Shown: one piece after another, positions 17,567 to 27,072 of the stretch
Numbering within the stretch: the stretch's first letter is position 1
How the letters are laid out: each line of letters begins with the position of its first letter
Assembly (NCBI RefSeq): GCF_004634425.1
Contig: NZ_SBJL01000002.1
Coordinates: 744,001 to 808,000, forward strand
Length of the DNA stretch: 64,000 nucleotides
Origin: Vitreimonas flagellata
GTDB taxonomy: Bacteria > Pseudomonadota > Alphaproteobacteria > Caulobacterales > Aquidulcibacteraceae
Direction: 5' to 3'
Notes under the pieces: model-generated
Seen by the model: the letters and a program-made list of their open reading frames with translations, nothing else
Told to the model about the DNA's origin: nothing
The model's database searches: none
Program-made: the position numbers and the translations under genes

Positions 17567-18781
17567 ATGGCCGATACCCCTTCGGACGAAGTCCTTTGCT
17601 GGGCTGATGTCCAGACACCGTCATTTGAGAGTGAAGCGCCCCCACGTAGCGCCTATCTCACAGACACGTTCGCGATGAGCGTTGCGCTACCAGACACTCA
17701 CACAGAATGGTGGGTGCGCGATACGGAGCAGCCTCACCTACACCTTCGTCTACGAGGCACGAGCAAGCGATACTATTTTCGCGCAAAGGCGCTCGATGAA
17801 TGGGAAAAGCCCAAGAAGGAACCTATCGGGCTTGTGGGAGAAATCTCCTGCAGCGATGCGCGGCTCAAAGCATCAGAACTGTCTCGCTTGAGGCACTTGG
17901 GCGTGACGTTGCCAAGCGAGACGGGCTTGACACCCATAAGCGTTGCCGACGCGTATGAAAAATATGCCCGACCCTTTGCCCCAAGCAAGCACTGGCAACG
18001 AGATGACGCGCTCATGCGGCGCTTCGTCATTCCGTCCATTGGGTCAAAGCGGCTGAGCACACTTGGACGATCTGACTTCGTTGCGTGTCTCACCCCGGCC
18101 GCCCTACAGGGCCGGACCCCAGTTACTGTGCTTCACAAAAGACTGCGCGCTTTCCTCTATTGGGCGACGGAGCGCAACTTCACTCACGCTAATCCCCTCG
18201 CCCGATCAGCGCCCCCTGTAGCCCCACGGCGCAAGCAGGTGCTCCTGCATGCCAAAACGCTTGGCCAGATATACGCCGCGTCCAGAGAGATGAGCTGGCC
18301 TTGGTCCGGCATGATTGGCCTACTCTTCTTGGCTCAGTTGAACGTGAGCGCGGCGCGACATGTACGTGTCCATGACGTGAATTGGACCGACGAGACGATT
18401 TGCCCGCCTAGCTGCGACCGCTCCAACACATCGCATTGGGAAGCTCTCAGTCAAATGGCTGTGCATGCAATTGCGCCGGGTCGTGACGCGAAAGAATGGT
18501 TGTTCCAATCCCCCGTCTCCGGCGGACCTTATGACCTACGCGGCAACATTCGCCGCGAACTGCAAGAGTGCTCTGGTACGTCTACCCACTGGACATGGAG
18601 CGATCTCGTCCGATCGATCCGAGCAGCGTTCGACGCCTTCAAGAATCAGCGTGCGCCAGCGGGCGACAATATCGAAGCTCAGCGACAGCTTCAGAATGCG
18701 TGGGTCGAAGAACTCTTGCGTCTCAACGATGAATGCCTCCGGTCCTTCAACCCGACTATCGACGACGAGCTTGAGCTTTGA
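17567..18781 (+). CDS. integrase-like protein lacking recognisable catalytic residues
   Basis: 404 residues with the outline of a tyrosine recombinase. Residues about 57-115 resemble a DUF4102-type arm-binding domain (LRLRGTSKRYYFRAK). Residues about 125-215 resemble a core-binding domain (VADAYEKYARPF, LRAFLYWATERNFTHANPLAR). A C-terminal region then matches the helical catalytic domain only in outline. Where the active integrase of this island has TGARPSEIESLRW, this protein has QLNVSAARHVRVHDVNW, and no GH or final Tyr motif is visible. I infer a decayed or repurposed integrase, for example a regulator that binds the same sites. No good ribosome-binding site before the ATG. Confidence 0.55.
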   Translation: MADTPSDEVLCWADVQTPSFESEAPPRSAYLTDTFAMSVALPDTHTEWWVRDTEQPHLHLRLRGTSKRYYFRAKALDEWEKPKKEPIGLVGEISCSDARLKASELSRLRHLGVTLPSETGLTPISVADAYEKYARPFAPSKHWQRDDALMRRFVIPSIGSKRLSTLGRSDFVACLTPAALQGRTPVTVLHKRLRAFLYWATERNFTHANPLARSAPPVAPRRKQVLLHAKTLGQIYAASREMSWPWSGMIGLLFLAQLNVSAARHVRVHDVNWTDETICPPSCDRSNTSHWEALSQMAVHAIAPGRDAKEWLFQSPVSGGPYDLRGNIRRELQECSGTSTHWTWSDLVRSIRAAFDAFKNQRAPAGDNIEAQRQLQNAWVEELLRLNDECLRSFNPTIDDELEL

Positions 18782-19115
18782 CGAATCCGGGTCTTCCAAA
18801 AACTTGCCACAGCTTGGCGCGGCGCATTCTCCTCCACACAGGGAGTCGCAACACCTTGGGCGTCATTTCAGGTCATGAAATGCGCAGGCCGCTCGCGAAG
18901 CAGTGCGGCCGGAGCAAACCCGCAGTTCCAACGACACAGATGAAACGGGCGGTGCAATCCGCACGAAATGACCGCAACGGGGGCGAGTCGAAAACCCAAC
19001 ACGACTCTCTCGACTCGGCTCTATTCGGGCAAAGGACCGGGCCCTATTCCCGCCCGCTCGGCGCGCAGATCGAAAATTTTCCGGGACACTTAGGGCGACC
19101 CCGAAATCCCAGCGG
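18782..19115. other. gene-free stretch
   Basis: Nothing convincing is seen between the integrase-like gene and the convergent XRE gene. Open frames on both strands here are rich in Arg and Ser, lack ribosome-binding sites and run into the XRE gene antisense. Confidence 0.6.
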
Positions 19116-19373
19116 TCAGATTTCGATCCGCTTCGGCATGCGCTTAACGGCTTCCGCAAACAGCTCGACGGGATCGCGCCGGAGCGCCCGCGCGATAGCG
19201 CAGAACTCCGCCACATCGAGACGGCGCACCTTGCGTTCGTACTTTGACACGAAGGGCTGCGGTTTGCCGAGACGCTCCGCTAACTCCGCCTGGGTGAGAC
19301 TCGCGTCGTCACGCGCGGCGATCAGGGTGTCGACCGCATACCCATAAGCATCAGTGAACGTGGACTTCGGCAT
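19116..19373 (-). CDS. XRE-family helix-turn-helix regulator
   Basis: 85-residue Cro/CI-type DNA-binding protein. The helix-turn-helix [21 protein letters not shown] sits at residues about 26-46, followed by a typical helix ([16 protein letters not shown]). ATG 19373 has GGGGAG 9-10 nt before it; the frame is open to 19412 but no better start exists. It is divergent from the SH3-domain membrane protein gene at 19453, so it probably controls that gene and its own promoter across the 79-nt gap. Confidence 0.88.
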   Translation of the reverse strand: MPKSTFTDAYGYAVDTLIAARDDASLTQAELAERLGKPQPFVSKYERKVRRLDVAEFCAIARALRRDPVELFAEAVKRMPKRIEI

Positions 19374-19452
19374 CGCCGCCGCTCCCCAAAGGAGCGATGG
19401 CCTTGATACCAAGACCGAATAATACGAATTTGGACTATCGGAGGGTGCATCG

Positions 19453-20157
19453 ATGGCGGATCAGAACGCGCAGCAAAAGGTCGGGGTACTTCTGGGAGTG
19501 GGAATATTCCTGCTGCCAATAGTCTTTGTCTGGGCGCTTCTCAGACGTGGTCATTCCACGCTCGCGCGCGCCCTTGGCTTTGGCTGGCTCGCCCTCGGCA
19601 TAGTGGTCGTGTTCGCCGCGTCTCAGAGCAATCCAAGTCCGAGCCGTGACCCAGTTTCGATTGAGGTTGCGGAGGAAGTGTCGAGCGCGCCTACTCGAAC
19701 CGCCTACGTCGAACCCCTGGAGACAGAGGAGCGGTCCGCTCCGGATGGGCCGGTGGTCAACCGCATCTACCGAGGACAACGCCTCGATATCTACGCTGTC
19801 GAAGGCGACTGGGCTCGTGTCACCGCTCCGAACCTCGATCCGCGCTGGGTCAGGCTTTCCCATCTGACCGATACAATGCCCGCCGAGGGCGATCGATCTG
19901 CCACGGCGAGCGACCCTCGCCTCGCGGCGCTACCGGGCGTGGGAGACTACGGCCACACCGAAGCCGATGTTGAGGCGCTTCGCGCTGGAGCTTTGCAGCT
20001 TCTCAACTCGGGCCAATGCACGCGCATCGACGATGCCAACAAGAGCGTCAACGTAGCCGGCGTTTACTTCATCAACTGTGGTGAGAACACCAACCGCTTC
20101 TTCCGAATGCAGGACGGCGAGCCGCGCTTCTGCGGCCGGAGCGCGGACGCGTGCTAG
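19453..20157 (+). CDS. membrane protein with SH3-like domain, function unknown
   Basis: 234 residues. Two N-terminal membrane helices (about residues 10-28 and 37-55) are followed by a polar linker and a bacterial SH3-like fold at about 95-135 ([27 protein letters not shown]). The C-terminal domain has four cysteines (GQC, INCG, RFCG, ADAC) that could form two disulphides, which suggests it faces the periplasm. It is paired divergently with an XRE regulator. No named family is recognised; bacterial SH3 domains often bind cell wall or proteins. Confidence 0.65.
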   Translation: MADQNAQQKVGVLLGVGIFLLPIVFVWALLRRGHSTLARALGFGWLALGIVVVFAASQSNPSPSRDPVSIEVAEEVSSAPTRTAYVEPLETEERSAPDGPVVNRIYRGQRLDIYAVEGDWARVTAPNLDPRWVRLSHLTDTMPAEGDRSATASDPRLAALPGVGDYGHTEADVEALRAGALQLLNSGQCTRIDDANKSVNVAGVYFINCGENTNRFFRMQDGEPRFCGRSADAC

Positions 20158-20487
20158 CCTAGCGTGAATACTCAGCAGCAAAGGTATGAGGACTCATATC
20201 CTGGCGCTCCAATCTCTTTGCGGGCTCGAGATGCATCGCCGGGACTGATGACAGGCAAGCTCGCGCCAAGAACCATTGATCAGCATCGAAATCGTGAAGG
20301 CTCTGAAGCTAACGATAATCGGAAGTGAAAAGAGGAAAAGAACAGCATCAATCTATAGACTGATAGAGCTATCTCATACTTGGGATCAACTTGGGACCGG
20401 GGGCACTACTCTAGGGTTGCGCTCCCGGTCTTTTGCCGCCCAATATATGCACAGGGTACGAGCAGTGAGGCTCCGGGCGGAAGATCG
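20158..20487. other. gene-free leader before the hsd operon
   Basis: No gene is supported in these 330 bases, which are AT-richer than surroundings. A terminator-like hairpin lies at 20395-20430. The hsd promoter is presumably here; no clear -35/-10 pair could be chosen by eye. A frame that would extend hsdR upstream to 20380 overlaps the hairpin and has no ribosome-binding site. Confidence 0.55.
20395..20430 (+). terminator. terminator-like hairpin in the hsdR leader
   Basis: GACCGGGGGC pairs with GCTCCCGGTC (10 bp with one G-T) and is followed directly by TTTT. It ends about 57 nt before the hsdR ATG, 238 nt after the previous stop. It may end the upstream transcript or attenuate the restriction operon. 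Confidence 0.5.
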
Positions 20488-22947
20488 ATGGATAAGAGGT
20501 CGCTCACAGAGCGTGACATCTGCTCGAAATTCATAACCCCTAACGTCATCGCCGCTGGCTGGGACGATCAGCTTCAAATCCGCGAGGAAGTGAGCTTCAC
20601 GAAAGGCCGCATCATTGTGCGGGGAAAGCTCGTCACCCGGGGCAAAGCCAAGCGCGCCGACTACATCCTCTACTACAAGCCCAACATCCCGATCGCGATC
20701 ATCGAGGCGAAGGACAACACCCACAGCGTCGGCGATGGGATGCAGCAGGCGCTTGAGTATGCCGAGACCCTCGACATCCCCTTCGTCTTTTCAAGCAACG
20801 GCGACGGCTTCCTATTTCACGACCGCACCGGGTTCAGCCCTACAAAGGAAGCGAACATCGCTTTGGACGCCTTCCCGTCCCCAGCAGAGCTTTGGGCGCG
20901 TTACCGGCAGTGGAAGAATCTCGGAGCCGACGCCGAGAAGATTGTCCTTCAGGACTATTATGACGACGGCAGCGGCAAGGCCCCGCGCTACTACCAGGTC
21001 AACGCCATCAACGCGACGGTGGAGGCTATCGCCAAGGGTCAGAACCGCGCCTTGCTCGTCATGGCAACGGGTACAGGCAAGACCTACACAGCGTTCCAAA
21101 TCATCTGGCGTCTATGGAAAGCGAAGCAGAAGAAGCGCGTCCTTTTCCTCGCTGACCGCAACGTCCTCGTCGATCAGACGATGGTCAACGACTTCCGGCC
21201 CTTCGGCCCAGCGATGGCGAAACTCAGCACTAAGTCCGGCACCATCGAGCGTGCTGACGGCTCGACAGTCGAACTCGCCACGGCGATCGACAATCAGCGC
21301 CGCGTCGATACCGCTTACGAGATTTATCTCGGCCTCTATCAAGCGCTGACCGGCCCCGAAGAACGCAAGAAGCTCTACAAGCAATTCTCGCCCGGCTTCT
21401 TCGACCTCATCGTTATCGACGAATGCCATCGCGGCAGCGCCGCCGAAGATGCGGCGTGGCGCGAAATTCTCGACTACTTCTCAGCGGCGACGCAGATCGG
21501 GCTGACCGCGACCCCAAAGGAAACGGCGTACGCCTCGAACATCAATTATTTCGGGGCTCCCGTTTATTCCTACTCATTGCGCCAAGGCATTCGCGACGGC
21601 TTCCTCGCGCCCTACAAGGTCGTTCGGGTCCACATCAATGTTGATATCGAGGGTTATCGCCCCGAAGCCGGCGCGGTCGATCGCGACGGCGAGGAGATCG
21701 AGGATCGCATCTACAATCAGCGCGACTTCGATCGCACCTTAGTTCTCGACGACAGAACCAAGATCGTCGCCAAGAAGGTCTCCGACTTCCTCAAGGAAAG
21801 CGGCGATCGATTCCAAAAGACGATCGTCTTCTGCGTCGATGAGGAGCACGCGGCGCGGATGCGCCAAGCGCTGATCAACGAGAACAAGGACCTCGTCGAT
21901 CAAAACCATCGCTATGTCATGCGCATCACAAGCAGCGACACCGAAGGCCAGGCGCAGCTCGGTAACTTTATCGACCCCGAGTCGAAGTACCCGGTCATCG
22001 TCACCACCTCACGCCTCCTATCAACGGGAGTGGACGCACAGACCTGCCGCGTTATCGCCATCGATCGCGCCGTTGGCTCTATGACTGAGTTTAAGCAGAT
22101 CGTGGGTCGTGGCACGCGAGTCCACGAGGATACGCGCAAGTTCTACTTCACGCTGCTCGACTTCAGGGGTGCGACCAACCACTTCGCCGATCCCACGTTC
22201 GATGGCGACCCTGTGCAAATCTACGAGCCAGGCGACAACGATCCCGTTGCGCCACCGGAAGACGCCCCGATCGTCAACGACGAGGACGATCCTATTCCGG
22301 CTCGCCCGGACCTGGACGAAATAGTCCTCGACGCGCCGGAGCCTCCAGACATCGACTTCGGCGGTGGCGTTCAAGAGCGGCGCAAGATCTACGTTGACGG
22401 CGTCGATGCCCAGATCGTCGGCGAGCGCGTCCAATACCTCGATGAGCATGGTCGGCTTGTCACCGAGAGCTTGCGCGACTTCACGCGCAAGGCCTTGAAA
22501 CGACACTTCGCGTCGCTCGACGACTTCCTGAGACGCTGGAAGTCCACCGAACGCAAGCAAGCCATCATTGACGAACTGAGCGAGGAAGGACTGACTCTTG
22601 AGGTGCTCGCCGATGAGACGGGCAAGAACCTCGATCCGTTCGATCTCATCTGTCACATCGCCTTCGATCGGCCGCCTCTCACGCGCAAAGAGCGCGCCGA
22701 GAGCGTTCGTAAGCGAGACTTCTTCACACGCTACGGCGATCAAGCGCGAGCGGTCCTCAGCGCCTTGCTTCAAAAGTACCAAGACGAAGGCGTTCTCAAT
22801 CTGGACGACGCCAACGTCCTGAAGATTCCGCCGATCTCCTTTCTCGGCACGCCCGTTCAGCTCATTGGCGCATTTGGCGGCATTGAAAAATTCGAGGCTG
22901 CCGCGCATGAGCTTCAGGAAGCGATCTACAACGAGGGGAATCAGTAG
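20488..22947 (+). CDS. hsdR: type I restriction enzyme, subunit R (EcoEI-like HsdR)
   Basis: 819-residue motor and nuclease subunit of a type I restriction-modification enzyme. The PD-(D/E)xK nuclease region is near residues 55-75 (ADYILYY ... IIEAKDN). The Walker A motif ATGTGKTYTA is near 192, the DECH box (VIDECHRGSAAEDA) near 310, and helicase motif VI (QIVGRGTR) near 540. The C-terminal part (about 650-800) resembles the EcoEI R C-terminal domain. ATG 20488 follows GGCGGAAG; the frame extends to 20380 without a good start signal. It is separated from hsdM by only 2 nt. Confidence 0.95.
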   Translation: MDKRSLTERDICSKFITPNVIAAGWDDQLQIREEVSFTKGRIIVRGKLVTRGKAKRADYILYYKPNIPIAIIEAKDNTHSVGDGMQQALEYAETLDIPFVFSSNGDGFLFHDRTGFSPTKEANIALDAFPSPAELWARYRQWKNLGADAEKIVLQDYYDDGSGKAPRYYQVNAINATVEAIAKGQNRALLVMATGTGKTYTAFQIIWRLWKAKQKKRVLFLADRNVLVDQTMVNDFRPFGPAMAKLSTKSGTIERADGSTVELATAIDNQRRVDTAYEIYLGLYQALTGPEERKKLYKQFSPGFFDLIVIDECHRGSAAEDAAWREILDYFSAATQIGLTATPKETAYASNINYFGAPVYSYSLRQGIRDGFLAPYKVVRVHINVDIEGYRPEAGAVDRDGEEIEDRIYNQRDFDRTLVLDDRTKIVAKKVSDFLKESGDRFQKTIVFCVDEEHAARMRQALINENKDLVDQNHRYVMRITSSDTEGQAQLGNFIDPESKYPVIVTTSRLLSTGVDAQTCRVIAIDRAVGSMTEFKQIVGRGTRVHEDTRKFYFTLLDFRGATNHFADPTFDGDPVQIYEPGDNDPVAPPEDAPIVNDEDDPIPARPDLDEIVLDAPEPPDIDFGGGVQERRKIYVDGVDAQIVGERVQYLDEHGRLVTESLRDFTRKALKRHFASLDDFLRRWKSTERKQAIIDELSEEGLTLEVLADETGKNLDPFDLICHIAFDRPPLTRKERAESVRKRDFFTRYGDQARAVLSALLQKYQDEGVLNLDDANVLKIPPISFLGTPVQLIGAFGGIEKFEAAAHELQEAIYNEGNQ

Positions 22948-22949
22948 CT

Positions 22950-24407
22950 TTGTCCGTTCGCACTACCGTCAAATCCATCCAAGATATCATGCGCCAAGAC
23001 AGTGGCGTTGATGGTGACGCGCAGCGCATCTCGCAGCTGTGCTGGATGTTCTTCCTCAAGATCATCGACGACCAGGACAAGGAGCTGGCGCTTCTCGACA
23101 AGACCTATCGTTCGCCGATCCCTGCCGAACTCCAATGGCGGGCCTGGGCTGCAAATCCCGAAGGCATAACAGGCGAAGAGCTACTCACATTCATCAACGG
23201 CGAGCTATTCCCGAAGCTCAAGAACCTCACGCAGTCCGGCAAAGGCGGCGATCGCCGCCGCGTCGTGCGCGATGTGTTCGAGGACGCATTCAACTACATG
23301 AAGTCCGGCCAGTTGATGCGGCAGGTGGTCAACAAGATCAACGCCATCGACTTCAACAATCTCTCAGAGCGCCAGCACTTCGGTGACATCTACGAGCAGA
23401 TTCTCAACGACCTGCAGAGCGCGGGCAATGCGGGCGAATACTACACGCCGCGCGCCGTGACGGCCTTCATGGCAGATCGGATCGATCCAAAGCCCGGCGA
23501 GATTCTTCTCGACCCCGCCTGCGGCACTGGCGGCTTTCTCACCTGCGCCATCCGGCAGATGCGCGATCGATATGTGAAGCGCCCTGAGGATGAGGCGAAG
23601 ATGCAGGCGGGCTTACGCGCCGTCGAGAAGAAGCAGCTTCCGCACATGCTGTGCGTCACGAACATGCTGCTGCACAACATCGAGAACCCGAGCTTTGTCC
23701 GGCACGACAACACGCTCGCCCGCCCCTACATCGGCTACACGCAGAGCGACCGCGTCGATGTGGTACTCACGAACCCGCCCTTTGGCGGACGTGAGGAAGA
23801 CGGCATCGAGTCCAACTTCCCGCAGCAATTTCGAACCAAGGAAACCGCCGATCTCTTCTTGGCGCTTATCGTGCGCCTATTGAAGCCAGGCGGGCGCGCA
23901 GCGGTGGTGCTTCCGGACGGCACGCTCTTTGGCGAAGGCGTAAAGACACGGCTCAAGGAACACCTGATGGAGGAGTGCAATCTCCACACCATCGTTCGCC
24001 TGCCCAACTCGGTGTTCAAGCCTTACGCTTCAATCGGCACCAACCTCCTCTTCTTCGAGAAAGGCGAACCGACCAAAGACATTTGGTTCTACGAACATCG
24101 CGTGCCCGAGAGTCAGAAAGCCTATTCGATGACGAAGCCGATCCGCTTCGAGCATCTCCAGCCCTGCATCGACTGGTGGGGCGGCAAAGAGCGCAAAGGC
24201 CGCGAAGAGGGGCCGCAAGCTTGGCGCGTCACTGCCAACGAGGTGAAGTCGCGTAGCTACAATCTCGACTTTAAGAACCCCCACGCCATAGCCGACGATC
24301 ACGGCGACCCGGAGGTGCTACTGACGGACCTCGACGCGGCAGAGCGGGACGCCGCGAGCTTGCGCGACCAATTGAAGGCGATCCTCGCCGAGGCGCTCGT
24401 CCGATGA
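22950..24407 (+). CDS. hsdM: type I restriction-modification DNA methyltransferase subunit M
   Basis: 485-residue N6-adenine methyltransferase subunit. The N-terminal helical domain includes AQRISQLCWMFFLKIIDDQD. The SAM motif LLDPACGTGGFL is near residue 190 and the catalytic NPPFGG near 277. It begins at a TTG 2 nt after hsdR, matching the usual MSVRT opening of relatives; AGGGGA is the nearest ribosome-binding site. The ATG of hsdS overlaps its stop (ATGA), so translation is coupled. With HsdS it makes the modification enzyme; with HsdR, the restriction complex. Confidence 0.95.
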   Translation: MSVRTTVKSIQDIMRQDSGVDGDAQRISQLCWMFFLKIIDDQDKELALLDKTYRSPIPAELQWRAWAANPEGITGEELLTFINGELFPKLKNLTQSGKGGDRRRVVRDVFEDAFNYMKSGQLMRQVVNKINAIDFNNLSERQHFGDIYEQILNDLQSAGNAGEYYTPRAVTAFMADRIDPKPGEILLDPACGTGGFLTCAIRQMRDRYVKRPEDEAKMQAGLRAVEKKQLPHMLCVTNMLLHNIENPSFVRHDNTLARPYIGYTQSDRVDVVLTNPPFGGREEDGIESNFPQQFRTKETADLFLALIVRLLKPGGRAAVVLPDGTLFGEGVKTRLKEHLMEECNLHTIVRLPNSVFKPYASIGTNLLFFEKGEPTKDIWFYEHRVPESQKAYSMTKPIRFEHLQPCIDWWGGKERKGREEGPQAWRVTANEVKSRSYNLDFKNPHAIADDHGDPEVLLTDLDAAERDAASLRDQLKAILAEALVR

Positions 24408-26059
24408 ACGCGGAGCGCCTGCTTCAGCACTATGAGCGATTGGCGGACGCGCCAGAGGCGATCGAACGGCTGCGTCGCTTCATTCTTGATCTGGCCGTAC
24501 GCGGCAAACTTGCGCCGCAGAACCCGAACGACGAACCGGCAAGAGACTACAAGACTTCAGATCATCTCGGTGCGCCGCTTGAGTTACCGGGAAACTGGCA
24601 GTGGACTGAAATCGGCGAGCAGTTGGAGCTCCTCAATGGTATGGCTTTCAAGCCAACCGATTGGGCAAAGGCGGGATTACGCATCGTCCGAATCCAAAAT
24701 CTGAACAATGCGGAAGCACCTTTCAACTTCTGCAGTCCTGACATGGCGCGCGAACGGTCCCTAATCGACAACGGTTCATTCCTGATAAGCTGGTCTGGAA
24801 CGCCGGGTACATCATTCGGTGCATTCATTTGGGACCGCGGCCCTGCAGTTCTGAACCAGCATATATTTCGCTGTGACTTCAAGACGAAGGCGTTTTTCCC
24901 GCCATTCTTGCGCCTCGCGATCAACGGACGCCTCGACGAAATGATCGCCAAGGCACACGGCGGCGTGGGCCTTCAGCACATCACAAAAGGCAAACTCGAA
25001 GCACTGCTCATTCCTCTTCCGCCGCTCGCCGAGCAGCACCGCATCGTGGCCAAGGTCGATGAATTGATGGGCCTCTGCGATCGGCTGGACGCGGCGCGGC
25101 ATACACGCGAAGCAACACGCGACCGACTTGCAGCGGCGAGCCTCGCCCGCCTCAACACACCCCATCCCGATACCTTTCATGCTGACGCTCGTTTCGCGCT
25201 CGACGCGCTCCCCGCCCTCACCACGCGCCCCGACCAGATCAAGCAACTCCGCCAAACCATCCTAAACCTCGCCGTGCGCGGAAAACTCGTGCCGCAAGAC
25301 CCGAACGACGAGCCGATTACAACGACGCTGAGCAACGCGATGGCCCGTCGCGCGGCGCTTGTGAAGGCGAAAAAAGTCCGCGCCAAAAAACTTGATGGTT
25401 ATGGTGGCCTGGAAGCGGACCCCAACCTGCCGTCGAGTTGGGTGACCGAGCGACTTGGAAATCTCGTCGACCCCGAGAATACGATTTCCTACGGCGTGTT
25501 GGTGCCAGGGGAAGAAGTGCCCGATGGAGTGCCGTTTGTTCGGGCGCAAGATTTAGCTCTTTCTGGCCATCCCGAACGACCGAACAAAACGATCGCTCCT
25601 GAAGTTGAACAGGCCTATGCGCGGACAAGGCTGCGAGGAGGTGAAATTCTTGTTTGCGTAGTCGGAAGTATTGGCAAGCTTGGGGTCGTTCCGCAGTCGT
25701 GGGCTGGTGCAAACATTGCCCGTGCGGTCGCGCGAATTTCACCGATATCCGAGATCTTAAGAGAATATCTGCTCATCGTTTTGCGCAGCGACCCCGCGCA
25801 AACCTACTTCAGCGAAGCAACGAGAACCCTCGCGCAGCCAACACTCAATGTTGGTCTTATCGAGCAAACACCGATTCCGCTTCCGCCGCTTGCCGAACAG
25901 CGCCGCATCGTTGCCAGAGTCGACGCACTCATGACTCTCTGCGACCAGTTGGAGGCGAGCCTTACCACCGCCGCCAAAAAACGCGGTCGCTTGCTCGATG
26001 CACTGCTCGCGGAGGCTCTCACGCCCTCTGAGGCAATTCGTTTGGAGGCTGCCGAATGA
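24404..26059 (+). CDS. hsdS: type I restriction-modification specificity subunit S
   Basis: 551-residue DNA-recognition subunit built as two half-repeats. The conserved blocks LDLAVRGKLAPQNPNDEPA (near residue 28) and LNLAVRGKLVPQDPNDEP (near 287) each precede a target-recognition domain. Each half ends in PLPPLAEQHRIVAKVDELM (near 203) or PLPPLAEQRRIVARVDALM (near 492), the coiled spacer helices. Two intact recognition domains imply a bipartite recognition site. Its start and stop overlap hsdM and the next gene by 4 nt each. Base composition dips inside the recognition domains, as is common. Confidence 0.94.
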   Translation: MNAERLLQHYERLADAPEAIERLRRFILDLAVRGKLAPQNPNDEPARDYKTSDHLGAPLELPGNWQWTEIGEQLELLNGMAFKPTDWAKAGLRIVRIQNLNNAEAPFNFCSPDMARERSLIDNGSFLISWSGTPGTSFGAFIWDRGPAVLNQHIFRCDFKTKAFFPPFLRLAINGRLDEMIAKAHGGVGLQHITKGKLEALLIPLPPLAEQHRIVAKVDELMGLCDRLDAARHTREATRDRLAAASLARLNTPHPDTFHADARFALDALPALTTRPDQIKQLRQTILNLAVRGKLVPQDPNDEPITTTLSNAMARRAALVKAKKVRAKKLDGYGGLEADPNLPSSWVTERLGNLVDPENTISYGVLVPGEEVPDGVPFVRAQDLALSGHPERPNKTIAPEVEQAYARTRLRGGEILVCVVGSIGKLGVVPQSWAGANIARAVARISPISEILREYLLIVLRSDPAQTYFSEATRTLAQPTLNVGLIEQTPIPLPPLAEQRRIVARVDALMTLCDQLEASLTTAAKKRGRLLDALLAEALTPSEAIRLEAAE

Positions 26060-27072
26060 CCGCTGTCTCGCACTTCCAACGCTTCTCGCAGCGCGAGAAC
26101 CACGCCACCAACAACACACTGCTGGTGCTGCGGCACCTCTACCAAGTCTCGCCGGCAAAGCTTCAGGCGGTTCTGAACACACTCCTCGAAGACACGCAGA
26201 TCGCCATAGGCGTTCAATTCGATCAGCAAGTGAAGGGATCGCAAAGCGTTCCAGACGCGCACATCTATCAGACGCCGTGGCGCATCTATGTCGAGACCAA
26301 ACTGGGCGCGTCACTCGATGCGGATCAAATCGAACGCCACATCAACAGCATCGCCGCGACACAAGACGGTGTCACGGTTCTACTTGGCCTGACTTCGGGC
26401 AGTGTCGAACCCATTCAAGCCGAACGCCTCGCCGCCACCGCGCGCGAGAAGAACGTCACTTTCAAGTGGGTCACATTCGTTGATCTCGCCGACGCTCTGC
26501 AAAGCCAGTGCGCCGAGTACGAGACAGCGCTCTCCGCGATCGTCACGGATTACGTCGACTATCTACGTGGCGAAGGCCTCTTGGAATCGCGAGACGATTG
26601 GCTTCTCGTCGTCCCCTGTGGCCAGTCCTACGAAGAGAACAAGCGCTTCGGCCTCTACTACGACGCCGTGAACCGCCCCTCACGAAGCGGCTGCCGATAT
26701 CTCGGCATCTACAAGAACCGCACTGTCTCTCTTATCGGCGATATCGTCGCCGTCATCGTGTGCTCCTACCAAGACGGCAAAGCCGCCCCGCAAGGTCCCG
26801 CCGAGTTCGGCGAAATCACCGAAGAGCGCCTAGCCCGGATCACAGCCGTGATCGAAGCCACGAGCTATTACGATCTGAAAGGCACCACGCAGCGCTACTT
26901 CGTGACAGACGGCCTGCACGAGACCGAAATCCGCAAGTCCACCAAGGGCGGCATCCAAGGCGCGCTTTATCTCAAGATCGACGCGCTTCTCGGAACTCGT
27001 CGGAACAGGGCGGCACCTTTAGCCGATCTCGCATCACAACTGGCCGGCACCACATTTCCAACTCGGGCGTAA
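26056..27072 (+). CDS. fourth hsd-operon protein with PD-(D/E)xK-like motif
   Basis: 338 residues, coupled to hsdS by an ATGA overlap, so it belongs to the restriction operon. Not recognised as a named family. Near residues 65-81 it reads SVPDAHIYQTPWRIYVETKL: an Asp in a PDA turn, then ExK 14 residues later on a beta strand. That is the arrangement of a PD-(D/E)xK nuclease fold. The following DADQIERHI helix fits too. The rest includes LLVVPCG and YFVTDGLHETEIRKSTKGGIQGALYLKID with no known motif. It could be an accessory nuclease, a nicking or sensing protein, or a structural relative without activity. Confidence 0.6.
   Translation: MTAVSHFQRFSQRENHATNNTLLVLRHLYQVSPAKLQAVLNTLLEDTQIAIGVQFDQQVKGSQSVPDAHIYQTPWRIYVETKLGASLDADQIERHINSIAATQDGVTVLLGLTSGSVEPIQAERLAATAREKNVTFKWVTFVDLADALQSQCAEYETALSAIVTDYVDYLRGEGLLESRDDWLLVVPCGQSYEENKRFGLYYDAVNRPSRSGCRYLGIYKNRTVSLIGDIVAVIVCSYQDGKAAPQGPAEFGEITEERLARITAVIEATSYYDLKGTTQRYFVTDGLHETEIRKSTKGGIQGALYLKIDALLGTRRNRAAPLADLASQLAGTTFPTRA

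Noticed and set aside
18778-19347. 189-codon plus-strand frame after the integrase-like gene
   Set aside because: Its second half is antisense to the XRE gene, the composition is Arg/Ser-rich, and no start signal is present.
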